This document shows positions 9,217 through 19,030 of a stretch of DNA of 46,776 bases, one piece after another (the stretch's first letter is position 1; each line of letters begins with the position of its first letter). The notes beneath the pieces were generated by a model. The model did no database searches, was not told the DNA's origin, and saw only the letters and a list, made by a program, of their open reading frames with translations. A program made the translations under genes and the position numbers. The DNA is from Psychromonas sp. (GTDB taxonomy: Bacteria > Pseudomonadota > Gammaproteobacteria > Enterobacterales > Psychromonadaceae), in the NCBI GenBank assembly GCA_023145575.1, contig JAGLDN010000153.1, forward strand, positions 1 through 46,776, written 5' to 3'.

Positions 9217-10224
9217 CTATTTATCCTCTTTTAACCACGTGGCGACTTGCTTTGCAAAATAAGTTAACACACCATTTGCGCCTGCACGTTTAAAGCAAAG
9301 CAGTGATTCTAGAACGCATTCACGCTCTTTTAACCAACCGTTTTCTATCGCTGCTTTATGCATAGCGTATTCACCACTGACTTGATAAGCAAAGGTTGGT
9401 ATTTGTAATTCGGTTCTAACACGGCGCACAATATCAAGATAAGGCATGCCAGGTTTGATGATGACCATATCTGCACCTTCTTGAATATCTAACGCAACTT
9501 CATGAATTGCTTCATCACTATTGGCAGGATCCATTTGATAGGTTGATTTAGTACCGCCTTTAAAATTACTAGCACTACCAACGCAATCACGAAATGGGCT
9601 GTAGTAACTCGATGCATATTTTGCACTATAAACCATAATTTTAGTATTAATAAATCCTGCATTTTCAAGTGCTTGCCTTATTTCACTGACGCGACCATCC
9701 ATCATATCTGATGGAGCAACAATATCTGCCCCTGCTTGAGCATGTGATAATGCTTGTTTCACTAATATTTCTGTTGTGATGTCGTTAAGTACATAGCCAT
9801 TATCATCAATAATGCCATCTTCCCCGTGCGTGGTGAAGGGATCGAGTGCGACATCTGTTATCACGCCTAACATTGGGCATGCCGTTTTTATTGCAATAAC
9901 TGCGCGTTGTACGAGTCCATTGGGGTTGTAAGATTCCTCCGCCATTTCTGTTTTTATATCATCAGGGGTAGCAGGAAATAATGCAATCGCTGGAATGCCT
10001 AATTCAACCAATTCAATCGCCTCGATGACTAATAAATCAATTGAATAACGTAAAATACCCTGCATTGAAGCGATGGTTTGTGTTTTATTTTCCCCCTCAA
10101 TAATAAACATTGGATAAATCAAATCATTTACAGAAAGCCGACTTTCAGCAACAAGACGACGAGAAAAGTCATGTTTACGCAAACGACGTAAACGGCGAGC
10201 GGGAAAAGCTTGAGGTGTGATCAT
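9217..10224 (-). CDS. hemB: Delta-aminolevulinic acid dehydratase (porphobilinogen synthase)
   Basis: Condenses two 5-aminolevulinate molecules into porphobilinogen, the second step of the C5 heme pathway, in the cytoplasm. The 335-residue protein covers the whole family. The two Schiff-base lysines are Lys202 (VYSAKYASSYY) and Lys257 (IIKPGMPYLD). The metal loop at 124-137 reads DVALDPFTTHGEDG. The three zinc-ligand cysteines of E. coli HemB are replaced by Ala, Asp and Asp, the pattern of Pseudomonas-type magnesium-dependent enzymes. The start is ATG on the minus strand at 10224, with AAAGGAAT just upstream. It is transcribed towards the helicase gene and away from flagellin. Confidence 0.97.
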   Translation of the reverse strand: MITPQAFPARRLRRLRKHDFSRRLVAESRLSVNDLIYPMFIIEGENKTQTIASMQGILRYSIDLLVIEAIELVELGIPAIALFPATPDDIKTEMAEESYNPNGLVQRAVIAIKTACPMLGVITDVALDPFTTHGEDGIIDDNGYVLNDITTEILVKQALSHAQAGADIVAPSDMMDGRVSEIRQALENAGFINTKIMVYSAKYASSYYSPFRDCVGSASNFKGGTKSTYQMDPANSDEAIHEVALDIQEGADMVIIKPGMPYLDIVRRVRTELQIPTFAYQVSGEYAMHKAAIENGWLKERECVLESLLCFKRAGANGVLTYFAKQVATWLKEDK

Positions 10225-10897
10225 GTGATTCCTTTCATTTATTGAAGATGCAACAGCATGTTATGCAATAAAAGCTTTGCATGTCTATTGATCCACGCAA
10301 CCTCAATATGTACAGTTATTATGGTCATTGTGATCATTATGTACTGATACAAGGTTTAAATTATTATTTAACCTTAGTTCGGGTTAAAGATCGCTTTTAT
10401 TTATAGTTAATAGATATTACACGTATTAATAGCCAATACTAAAATTTTGATCACATCAACAAATTGAGACAAATTACCTTGCCCGTTAGTGCATGAGCTA
10501 GATGAACAACTCCGCGTTAAATAATCGAAAACGAAGCAAGCATAAAAGCAATAACATTTTTTAGTTAACTCGACCGACAAACGATTAGTCCACTAATGAC
10601 GGGCGATTAATGAATATAATCTTTGTTAGATCAGATCTTTCGCCTTGCACACGTTGTCTGAGCCTCTGACAAGGTAGCTTGAGCTAAGTTGACTATAAAG
10701 TAAATAACTGTTCAGATAATTATGTTATTTAATGACAGAATAATCAAACTATAAAAGGCTTAAAGACGATATTAATGTACTTTATTTAAATAATTACTCA
10801 ATTTAGCTAAAGAAATTTATAACATGGGCGATAACTATTTTAAGTCAGCACATCGACTGTTTCAAAAATGAATCGAAACGAACTTATTAAATATTTA
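10225..10897. other. Long divergent intergenic region between hemB and fliC
   Basis: No open gene, tRNA or mobile-element remnant was recognised. The region must carry the hemB promoter (minus strand). A small palindrome, ATTAGT-CC-ACTAAT, lies at 10584-10597. The flagellin promoter begins right after this stretch. Confidence 0.4.
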
Positions 10898-10924
10898 TAA
10901 AGTTATTTTTTAAGCAGTCGATAT
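10898..10924 (+). promoter_or_regulatory. Sigma-28 (FliA) promoter of flagellin
   Basis: TAAAGTTA (10898-10905), an 11-nt spacer and GTCGATAT (10917-10924) closely match the enterobacterial/vibrio sigma-28 consensus TAAAGTTT-N11-GCCGATAA. It lies about 86 nt before the flagellin ATG, as expected for a class 3/late flagellar gene. Confidence 0.8.
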
Positions 10925-10946
10925 CAACATTAACACGAACTTAAAC

Positions 10947-10986
10947 CTGATTTACATTTTTTTAATAATTAAATAACGTAAATCAG
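10947..10986 (+). promoter_or_regulatory. Hairpin in the flagellin mRNA leader
   Basis: CTGATTTAC (10947-10955) and GTAAATCAG (10978-10986) form a perfect 9-bp inverted repeat around a 22-nt AT-rich loop. It sits downstream of the predicted sigma-28 start and ends 12 nt before the AAGGAG ribosome binding site (10999-11004). It may protect the abundant flagellin mRNA or modulate translation; the function is inferred. Confidence 0.55.
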
Positions 10987-11010
10987 AAAATATAAACCAA
11001 GGAGTAACTC

Positions 11011-12738
11011 ATGGCTTCAGTAATCAACACAAATGTTATGTCATTAAACGCACAACGTCAATTAGGCAAATCACAGGAAACAAGCAACCAGGCGATGGAA
11101 CGTTTATCTTCTGGTTTACGTATTAACAGTGCAAAAGATGATGCCGCAGGGCTTGCCATTTCAACTGGCATGCAATCACAAATCAAAGGTATTAACCAAG
11201 CCGTTCGTAACTCAAATGATGGTGTATCTATGGCACAAACAGCTGAAGGTGCAATGGGTGAAATGACTAACATTTTACAACGTATGAGAGAACTATCGGT
11301 TCAATCTGCGAATGATACAAACTCTGCATTAAACAGAGGGGCAATTCAAAAAGAAGTTGACCAACTTCACTCTGAACTTGATCGCATAGCTCAAACAACT
11401 GCATTTAACGGCATCAATTTATTAGATGGCAGTAGTGGAACAACAACACTACAAATAGGTGCTAACGCTAAAGAAACTTTATCATTCTCGATTGATTCTG
11501 TCACCACTAATGATCTTGGTTTAAATGGTAACTTGAATAAAGGAGAGCTTAATGGTGGCCGTGTTGATGGGCTTGTTGAACAATCAACTGTATTAATTAA
11601 CAATGTCTCAATAGGTGCTGGAACTAAAATCGAAGGTAATGAAGCATTAGCTAATGCCAACACTATTAACGAAAAAACTGCAGAAACAGGTGTTACTGCT
11701 ACTTCTTATAATGTCGTACAAGGTATGCATACAGATGGTGAAGGAAAAGCGCTAACTGGTATTACTGAAGGCATAGAAATTAAGGTTGGAGATGCCGCGG
11801 CTGTATCATTAGGTGTTACATCATCAATGAATAATTTAGTTTCGACTATTAATCGTGATGTTGAAGGAGTCACTGCTTCACTTGATAATCAGGGTGGTTT
11901 GGTATTAACAAATGCTACAGGTGCTGATATACAAATAAGTGGTGGAGTAGGTGATTCACTTAAAGACTCAGGTCTCTCAAGTGCTTCGGGAACACACAAA
12001 GGTTACTTAGCACTTTCAAGTGCAAATAATTCACCGATAAGTATTAGTGATGGGACATCTGAAAAAGCAACGCCAAATATAGGCGCTAAAATAAAAGATC
12101 TTGGATTTGCAATATCAAACGGCTCAGGATCATTTAAAACAGATGAAGGTGGAACTGTGGCAGGTGGAATAACAAAAAGTGATGGAATTCAAATAAATGG
12201 TGTTGATTTAGTTGTAAGCGGAACCTCGGTTACTGACGTAGTCTCTGGAGTTAATGCGTTGTCTTCCGAAACTGGCGTTAAAGCGACAGAAGTAGGCTCT
12301 CAAATTCAATTTTCTAGCATGAATGGACAGGCTATTCAAATCACGTCTAGTCAAGATGGTCAGACGTTGCAAGCAACATCCTTAGAAAAGTTGGGTATCA
12401 CGAATGAAGTGGGCGGAAAGGTAATAGACTCTTTGGGTACTAATGTATCTACTATGCAAGGAGCCAGTGATACTATTAGTAAAATTGATAAAGCACTAGA
12501 TAAGATAAGTGAATCACGAGCTAATCTTGGTGCCATTCAAAATAGACTTGGATCAACCATTTCAAACTTGGAAAATGTTTCACAAAACTTATCGGCTTCG
12601 AACTCTCGGATCCAAGATGCAGACTTTGCGGTAGAAACATCCAAAATGAGTAAAGCACAAATCTTGCAACAAGCAGGTACCTCAATGCTTGCACAAGCAA
12701 ATGCCTCAGCACAAAGTGTTCTTTCTCTTTTAGGATAA
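11011..12738 (+). CDS. fliC: Flagellin (filament subunit)
   Basis: Exported through the flagellar type III apparatus and polymerised into the filament. The D0/D1 ends are highly typical: the N-terminus starts MASVINTNVMSLNAQRQL and includes ERLSSGLRINSAKDDAAGLA, and the C-terminus includes NSRIQDADFAVETSKMSK and ends ASAQSVLSLLG. The central 170-480 region is variable, Ser/Thr/Gly-rich and makes the protein (575 residues) longer than many marine flagellins. It is the likely surface-exposed target of the glycosylation genes further right. AAGGAG precedes the ATG. Expression is predicted from a sigma-28 promoter, and a stem-loop terminator follows. It is the only flagellin gene in the window; more may exist elsewhere. 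Confidence 0.97.
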   Translation: MASVINTNVMSLNAQRQLGKSQETSNQAMERLSSGLRINSAKDDAAGLAISTGMQSQIKGINQAVRNSNDGVSMAQTAEGAMGEMTNILQRMRELSVQSANDTNSALNRGAIQKEVDQLHSELDRIAQTTAFNGINLLDGSSGTTTLQIGANAKETLSFSIDSVTTNDLGLNGNLNKGELNGGRVDGLVEQSTVLINNVSIGAGTKIEGNEALANANTINEKTAETGVTATSYNVVQGMHTDGEGKALTGITEGIEIKVGDAAAVSLGVTSSMNNLVSTINRDVEGVTASLDNQGGLVLTNATGADIQISGGVGDSLKDSGLSSASGTHKGYLALSSANNSPISISDGTSEKATPNIGAKIKDLGFAISNGSGSFKTDEGGTVAGGITKSDGIQINGVDLVVSGTSVTDVVSGVNALSSETGVKATEVGSQIQFSSMNGQAIQITSSQDGQTLQATSLEKLGITNEVGGKVIDSLGTNVSTMQGASDTISKIDKALDKISESRANLGAIQNRLGSTISNLENVSQNLSASNSRIQDADFAVETSKMSKAQILQQAGTSMLAQANASAQSVLSLLG

Positions 12739-12760
12739 TAAAAGGAGTTTGAACATTGTA

Positions 12761-12784
12761 TTAAGCTCCTAGGTTAGGAGCTTT
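12761..12784 (+). terminator. Intrinsic terminator of fliC
   Basis: AAGCTCCTA (12761-12769) pairs with TAGGAGCTT (12773-12781) around a 3-nt loop, followed by a short T-run. It lies 22 nt after the flagellin stop, so flaG is probably transcribed separately or by read-through. Confidence 0.75.
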
Positions 12785-12896
12785 TACAACTTATAAAAAT
12801 TTAAAGTAGAAGTTGTTGGTTAAAATTTAGTTTATACGTGAGAGGTAAGCTAAGTTTTACACCATCAATAAATCATAATAACAACAGGGGGTATTT

Positions 12897-13265
12897 ATGT
12901 CTGATTCAAACATGGCAATACCAGCCTCTGGACTAAACGCTTCAAATATCAATAGCTCAAAGGTTGATTCTAAACCAATTATTAAAACTGAAGCTAAAGC
13001 AGAAGCCAACGATCTGCAGACAGAGAAAGCAATAAAGCCAACGCAAGAGGAAGTCGAAATTGTAATAAAAGAATTGAATGAATTTATGGAAACCACTAAA
13101 CGTGGTTTATCCTTTTCAGTCGATAAACAATTAGGCATAGAACTTGTATCAGTTATGGATTTAGAAACAGAGGAGGTCATCCGCCAAATCCCATCAGAGG
13201 AATTAGTGGTTTTAAGAAAAAAAATGGATGATATCGCAGGGGTATTATTCGAAACAAAAGTGTAA
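12897..13265 (+). CDS. flaG: FlaG family protein
   Basis: FlaG proteins affect filament length in polar-flagellated bacteria; the mechanism is not settled. The 122-residue product has a disordered Ala/Ser/Lys-rich N-terminal half and a conserved C-terminal FlaG domain with LSFSVDKQLGIELVSVMD and IRQIPSEELV, which identifies the family. AGGGGG lies upstream of the ATG. Its place between flagellin and FliD is the usual one in vibrios, pseudomonads and relatives. A strong terminator follows directly. Confidence 0.92.
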   Translation: MSDSNMAIPASGLNASNINSSKVDSKPIIKTEAKAEANDLQTEKAIKPTQEEVEIVIKELNEFMETTKRGLSFSVDKQLGIELVSVMDLETEEVIRQIPSEELVVLRKKMDDIAGVLFETKV

Positions 13266-13281
13266 AAAAAAGTAAACTAAT

Positions 13282-13303
13282 AAAGAGGCGAAAGCCTCTT
13301 TTT
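13282..13303 (+). terminator. Intrinsic terminator of flaG
   Basis: AAAGAGGC, a GAAA tetraloop and GCCTCTTT form a perfect 8-bp stem that runs into TTTTT. It is 16 nt after the flaG stop and is the clearest terminator in the window. Confidence 0.9.
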
Positions 13304-13404
13304 AGTTTTTAAACGTTTTATTATTACTAAATGGTCTGATTTTTGCTGTATTATTTAAAGAAAATGCAAAATTTAAATTAATAAATGTTAATAGGGGACG
13401 CAAT

Positions 13405-15459
13405 ATGCCACCAATCACATCAACAGGTCTTGGAACTGGCCTTGATATCAATGCCATTGTGACCGCTATTGTTGGCGCAGAAAAAGATCCTATTATTGCA
13501 AAAGTGACAAAAGGATCTGCCCACGCGACTGCCGCTATCTCAGCTTATGGTTTATTAAACAGCGACCTTTCTACATTTAAATCATCTTATAAAGACCTAG
13601 GTTACAATTCTACCTTTGCTGCAGCTAAGGCATCATCAACTGATAGTGATATTTTAGATGCCAAATTAGGTATTGGTGCAGAGATCGGCAACTGGGAATT
13701 TGAAGTTAAGCAACGCGCACAAGCGCAAACATTAGTATCAAGCCCTGGAAATTTTACAGCAGTCACAGATCCGGTGGGTGAAGGTGTTATTTCATTGCGC
13801 TTTGGAAGTTATAGTGCAGACGGCAATACTTTTAATTTGAACGCGGACAAAGCGATTGAAAAAATTACCATTGATGGCTCAAATAACTCACTTGAAGGTC
13901 TGCGCAATACTATTAATGAAGGTGATTTTAGTGTTAAGGCCTCGATCATCAATGATGGTACAAATTATCGATTAGTATTAACCAACAAAGATACTGGTGA
14001 AAAAAATGCTGTTGAAATAACATCAACAGATACCAGTGGAAATGCAATACCCGCTGGAACAGGTCTTGACCGTTTGACTTACAGTGCAACGATAAAAAAT
14101 ATTGAGGAAACTAAGTCTGCCCAAGATGCAAAGATAATCATGAATGGGATTACTATCACACGAGATAGTAATCAAATTGACAGTGTAATTCAAGGGATAA
14201 CGCTAAATATCAACGGTGAAACAGAGATTGGTAAAAAAGTTTCTTTAACAATAAGTAGCGATACCAGTAAAGTCGAAGAAAAAATAAGAGCGTTTGTTGA
14301 AAATTATAATATTACGATAAAGAAAATGAATGATTTAACCAAGTTTAGTGGCGAGGGAGGAACAAATGGTGTACTAAATGGCGACTCTACCATACGAAAT
14401 ATTCAAGGAGTTCTGCGTAGTGTACTTAACACACCCGTGAATCATATTCCTGGGTCAATCCATAGTTTTGCTGATTTAGGCATGCTTACCCAAAAAGATG
14501 GCACATTAGAGTTAGATATAACAAAGTTTGAAAAGGCTTTAAAAAATGACATGGCAGGGATAGCAGACTTCTTTACCGCTTCAGGTGGTTCAAATGATCC
14601 TTTTATCTCATTTGAAGGCAGTAATAGCTTAACAAAACCAGGAACTTATTCCGTTGAAGTGACACAATTAGCAACACAATCAAGCTTGATTGGTAGCTCG
14701 GTTGCAAGTGCTACGCCGACTGTGAATGCTGATAATGACACATTTAAAATGCGTTTAAATGGCATTTTGACAGATGATATCGTTTTATCACAAGGAGCAT
14801 ATGCGTCAATTAGTGATCTTGCCAATGAATTGCAAGTACAAATAAATTCAGATAAGAACCTAATGGAAAATGACATTAGCATTCGAGTAATTGAAGATGC
14901 AGGAAAACTATCGTTTACATCAAGTAAATACGGCTCTGAGTCAACTATCGCATTTACTGAAGTTGATTCTAACTTTTTGTCAGACTTTGGAATAGGTGTA
15001 CAATCAGGCACAACGGGTCTTGATGTTGAAGGTTTGATTGATGGTAAACAAGCTTCAGGCTATGGGCAAACATTACTTTCTGACAACGGGGATTCAACGG
15101 GCATTAAATTATTAATTGAAGGCGGCTTATTAGGCCCTCGAGAAGATATTACTTTTTCCGAAGGGATGAGCTTTGCCATGAGCAAGGTCTTGTCAGGGAT
15201 CATTGATATCAATATTTCTAGTTCAACTGGAGATATAAACTCAAGTAACAGCATCATTGATGGTAAACTTGATTCTTTATATAAGGGGATTTCCGCTCTT
15301 GAAGAAACACAAAAGACAGCTATCTATCGTGCAGATAAATTAGAAGCGCGATTATATAAAGAGTTCAATGCGATGGATATCGCTGTTTCTAGTTTGCATA
15401 ACACAATGGAATATCTAAAAGGTGCACTTGATGCACTCCCTGGCTATACGAGAGACTAG
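13405..15459 (+). CDS. fliD: Flagellar hook-associated protein 2 (filament cap)
   Basis: FliD forms the cap at the filament tip under which flagellin folds. The 684-residue product begins with the FliD N-terminal signature (ITSTGLGTGLDINAIVTAIV) and ends with a FliD C-terminal coiled region (residues about 610-680). The middle carries Ig-like variable domains, which makes it long for the family (about 450-680). AGGGGA lies before the ATG. In most relatives fliS and further chaperone genes follow at once. Here the next sequence is a decayed IS630 element, so the downstream part of the flagellar block has been lost or moved. No terminator is visible after it. Confidence 0.95.
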   Translation: MPPITSTGLGTGLDINAIVTAIVGAEKDPIIAKVTKGSAHATAAISAYGLLNSDLSTFKSSYKDLGYNSTFAAAKASSTDSDILDAKLGIGAEIGNWEFEVKQRAQAQTLVSSPGNFTAVTDPVGEGVISLRFGSYSADGNTFNLNADKAIEKITIDGSNNSLEGLRNTINEGDFSVKASIINDGTNYRLVLTNKDTGEKNAVEITSTDTSGNAIPAGTGLDRLTYSATIKNIEETKSAQDAKIIMNGITITRDSNQIDSVIQGITLNINGETEIGKKVSLTISSDTSKVEEKIRAFVENYNITIKKMNDLTKFSGEGGTNGVLNGDSTIRNIQGVLRSVLNTPVNHIPGSIHSFADLGMLTQKDGTLELDITKFEKALKNDMAGIADFFTASGGSNDPFISFEGSNSLTKPGTYSVEVTQLATQSSLIGSSVASATPTVNADNDTFKMRLNGILTDDIVLSQGAYASISDLANELQVQINSDKNLMENDISIRVIEDAGKLSFTSSKYGSESTIAFTEVDSNFLSDFGIGVQSGTTGLDVEGLIDGKQASGYGQTLLSDNGDSTGIKLLIEGGLLGPREDITFSEGMSFAMSKVLSGIIDINISSSTGDINSSNSIIDGKLDSLYKGISALEETQKTAIYRADKLEARLYKEFNAMDIAVSSLHNTMEYLKGALDALPGYTRD

Positions 15460-15469
15460 CGCATTCAGA

Positions 15470-16600
15470 CTTAAGTTGCCTTAATTTAGTTTGGGTTTTC
15501 AGCACCTTATTGCTAAATTTCCAATGATACGGATGAGCATAAAATTTATTATGATGATCTATGAACTCTAAAAACTTTGATTTCAAGTTATCGGTCGATA
15601 TAAAACTTCCTCGCTTTAAAACTTTGCGCATTAAAATACCCAGCCAAATCTTTATTAGATCCATCCCTGATGCATATTTTTGTGTTATTAAAAACAATTT
15701 TATGTGATTTACGGCTTAAAACTCGGCGCGATTTATTGAATTTCAAGAATTTCTGTTCCACCTTTAATGCCAATGATTGCCTTCAAACCCACTGCGCTCT
15801 GTAACATGACGAACTAAACTTTCTGATTGATGTGTATTTAAATTATCAGCAACAATTTGTAGTTGGATATAACCATAATGATGATCCTCAAGAGCCTTTA
15901 TAAAGTTCACAAAATCGTCTTCTTTTCAACGATTTGGCAAACTGAGAACACCTCACCAGTCACCACATCAAAACCCCCAACAAACATTGAGCTCTGAGAC
16001 GAATATATTCATATTCTGGTCGTTTAACCATGCCTTGTTTTATTGGAAATGTTGCTTGGGCTCGCTAAAGAGGTTGTATTCCGTTCATTTCATCAAAGCT
16101 AACCGTTATTCCAAACATTTTTTAAAGCCTTGCATTTTTATAAAAATCGCAAACATTTGCAATTTCTTGTTCCCTAAACTCATCAATTTTTAGGCCTCTA
16201 TTATTTATTTTTGTGTGGTTTAAGTTAAATTTTTATTAATAATCGGCCAATGTACTGTACTGAAATTGATTTGAAGATCCCTTGTTTTATTGAATCCATT
16301 TATAGCTGTGATTATGTCCACTGACTGATGGGTCGATTGTATTTTTTAGGACGATCGCAAGCTAAAGCGACGAGTTGACAAAGACTTTCAGCGCATATCT
16401 TCGAGGTGCTCTGCACCATTTAGTAACTATCAAGCAGTCCTTCATGGAATGATCATAGATCAAATAATTACAACGATGGCACCATTTTTCAACTATTCGT
16501 GCTGAAGCATTTACTTCAGCAATGACCATCTTGCTGCCTTGTAAGACTTCATCTCTAAATGTCATTTTAGCAACAAGAGCCAAATATTATATGCCAAATC
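15470..16600 (-). pseudogene. IS630-family transposase remnant
   Basis: A nearly full-length but heavily broken transposase, read on the minus strand from right to left. Fragments match the family in order. They are an N-terminal helix-turn-helix (SARIVEKWCHR, about 16480-16510), GRPISQWT (about 16330-16360), QGIFKSIS (about 16270), DEMNGIQPL-like sequence (about 16060-16085) and FDVVTGEVFS (about 15935-15970). They continue with IVADNLNTHQSESLVRHV (about 15805-15855) and the C-terminal part with IKIWLGILMRKVLKRGSF (about 15590-15660). Several frame changes and stops separate them. The short open frames here are pieces of this relic. It fills most of the gap between fliD and the glycosylation operon. 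Confidence 0.8.
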
Positions 16601-17036
16601 CTTTAAAGTTATTGACTGTCGTTCTAATCGATACTTATCAAATAGTGTCATTTGTCCTCTTGCAAGACGCAAGGAATAACTTAAAGTGATGTGATTGAAT
16701 TTCTATTTAAAGTTGAGCTTCCTGATTTTACTAGGAACATGAAATACATCTATAAGACGCCGAAGGGATACAAAATAACTTACTTCCACATTATTAATTT
16801 CGTAAAGATAACAACCATTGACATCAACTTGCGTATTTAATTAAGCTGTTTTTTCTTCGAAAATTTAGTTCATATACTTAATGTTATTAGTATCAGTTTT
16901 TCTTGTTTAATTTTTTCAATTTGAAACATTATTAAAACAGATATTTATTTTTTTTGTTTCTGTGATATCTAATGCGCCCTCTCCATTTATTTTTTATATA
17001 ATCAATAATTAAATTAACTATATATAAGGTTTTTAG
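16601..17036. other. AT-rich gap upstream of the glycosylation operon
   Basis: No gene recognised. The stretch is very AT-rich near its right end. A TATAAT at 16997-17002 with no clear -35 box could serve the operon that starts at 17037. The left part may include the outer end of the IS630 relic. Confidence 0.35.
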
Positions 17037-19016
17037 ATGGCCTCTAAGCTAGATCCTCTAATGGTGAAGATCCAAACTCAGCTTTTACAAGTAACGTTCA
17101 TTAAAAATATGACACTTTTACAGAATAAAATGCCTACTATTTATGAATATTATAAAGATTACATACCAACAAAAGTACAATTAAAGCTAGATGATGATAG
17201 TCGGGTTAATTTGCTTGCTAATGGACAGTTTGTTTACCAAGGGGATCCTAGGTTAGAGAGTCAGGCACAAGTTGATGCGTTTTCAAAATCGCCAGTAAAT
17301 TTTGATTATGAGATAATTCCTGAAGAAACATATTTCTATCAGCATCAGCAAGTTGTTAATGAAATATTTAATAAACGAATAGAGGAAATTGGGTCAAGTA
17401 TGCCAAGCTGCCTCCACAAAAATGGAGATATTACATTTCTTGCCATCATGGGTGCTGGGCTTGGTTACCATATTGAAATTCTATTAACTCAATTTTCAAT
17501 TCGCAGTGTTTTTTTATTTGAACCTGAGCCTGATTGTTTTTTTTCGGCACTGCACTGCGTTGACTTTGAGCCATTACTCGCGCATTGCACAAAACGTGGT
17601 GGCGAATTTACTATCAAAATCGGGGGGGATGAATATGAATATGTTAATGACATTAATGCTTCTTTTAAAAGTCGAGGGTATTTTAATTGTGTAAAAATGT
17701 ATTTATATCGTCATTATATTAGCGATAAAACAACAGATGCATTTAAACTGATCAATGATCTTGGTTACCGCTACCAAAGTGGTTGGGGATTTTGTGAAGA
17801 TGAAGTGATTGGTATTAGTCATACACTCACCAATATATCTGAAAATAACGCCCCAATATTATTAACCTCGGCAAAACAAAACAAAAGAAATCTACCCGTT
17901 TTTGTGATAGGTAATGGCCCCTCCCTAAATACATGCATCGAGTATTTAAAAGTAAATCAAGACAATGCTATTATTTTCTCTTCAGGTACGACTTTAAAAC
18001 CATTATTAAATAATGACATCATCCCAGACTTTCATGTTGAGCAAGAACGTCCTGCTACAATTTATCAATGGGTGAAGAAAATTGGACATGAAAAAACATT
18101 AAAAAAAATCGACTTGATTTGTCTTAATACAGTTTACCCTAAAATTTTATCTTTATTTAAAAAAGCATACATTGTATTAAAAGCCGGAGATGCGGGGACA
18201 ACTTTTATCCACGATTCAATTTCTAAAAAATATGAAGAGCTCTTTTTTTCTAACCCTACAGTGACCAATGCTTCAACAGCTATCGCTATCGCAATGGGTT
18301 TTAAAAGAATCTATTTATTTGGACTTGACTATGGCTTTAAAACCGAAGGCGAGCAGCATGCCCAAGGGAGTATTTATGATGATATAAAAGATTATAAGTT
18401 AAGCAAACACTTGGAAGTGCTTGGAAATTTTGGCGGGAATATTGAAACGACTCGCACCTTTGATTTTTCGCGCGGTGTACTCGAAATGCTACTTGCTGAA
18501 AATACAGATGTCCAGTGCCTAAATACAAGTGATGGCGCTAAAATAACACATACAATCCCGATAAAAATAACAGATATGCCAATATTTCCATTACTCAAAG
18601 GAAAACAAAAATATGCTCAAAAAGCATTATCAAGCAGTTTTAATAACAATTATTGGCAACAATGCAATATAATAGCATCGTTTCAAACATTACAGCCAAA
18701 ATTCCAACAATATATAAAACAGCTTATTGAATTTACTGCTAATGTAAAAACGCGCTTGGAATTAGTCAATGCGTTTACTGTGCAATATCAATTTTTAAAT
18801 GATGTTAAAAATGACAGCACAAAAAAATTATTTCTTCGTTTTATGAGTGGTTCGCTTAATTACTTGCAATCAACGGTGGTAAGTAACGTATATTATTTTT
18901 CAAAGGCAGAAGATCAAAGCGCATTTATTTCGTTCTCTTTGAATAAAATGAATGATCATTTCATTTGGCTCGTCAATGATCTGGCACAGAATTATAATCA
19001 ACCAGCAAAAAGGTAG
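17037..19016 (+). CDS. maf: Motility accessory factor, flagellin glycosyltransferase (Maf, DUF115/MptE-like)
   Basis: Maf proteins transfer nonulosonic acids such as pseudaminic acid from CMP-sugar to Ser/Thr of flagellin in the cytoplasm before export. This is not the unrelated septum-formation Maf. The 659-residue protein has the DUF115 Rossmann-like core at about 285-470, with FVIGNGPSLN (residues 289-298), then VTNASTAIAIAMGF (from 409) and YLFGLDYGF. Flanking N- and C-terminal helical regions are as in other Maf proteins. TAAGG lies before the ATG. It is the first gene of the operon, ahead of pseF-pseI-pseG-pseH and near flagellin, which agrees with the role. The exact sugar transferred is inferred. 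Confidence 0.9.
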   Translation: MASKLDPLMVKIQTQLLQVTFIKNMTLLQNKMPTIYEYYKDYIPTKVQLKLDDDSRVNLLANGQFVYQGDPRLESQAQVDAFSKSPVNFDYEIIPEETYFYQHQQVVNEIFNKRIEEIGSSMPSCLHKNGDITFLAIMGAGLGYHIEILLTQFSIRSVFLFEPEPDCFFSALHCVDFEPLLAHCTKRGGEFTIKIGGDEYEYVNDINASFKSRGYFNCVKMYLYRHYISDKTTDAFKLINDLGYRYQSGWGFCEDEVIGISHTLTNISENNAPILLTSAKQNKRNLPVFVIGNGPSLNTCIEYLKVNQDNAIIFSSGTTLKPLLNNDIIPDFHVEQERPATIYQWVKKIGHEKTLKKIDLICLNTVYPKILSLFKKAYIVLKAGDAGTTFIHDSISKKYEELFFSNPTVTNASTAIAIAMGFKRIYLFGLDYGFKTEGEQHAQGSIYDDIKDYKLSKHLEVLGNFGGNIETTRTFDFSRGVLEMLLAENTDVQCLNTSDGAKITHTIPIKITDMPIFPLLKGKQKYAQKALSSSFNNNYWQQCNIIASFQTLQPKFQQYIKQLIEFTANVKTRLELVNAFTVQYQFLNDVKNDSTKKLFLRFMSGSLNYLQSTVVSNVYYFSKAEDQSAFISFSLNKMNDHFIWLVNDLAQNYNQPAKR

Positions 19017-19030
19017 CAGGGATAAAACTG

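Noticed and set aside
12857..13180. Minus-strand open frame across flaG
   Set aside because: Shadow of flaG; no ribosome binding site and composition typical of antisense frames.
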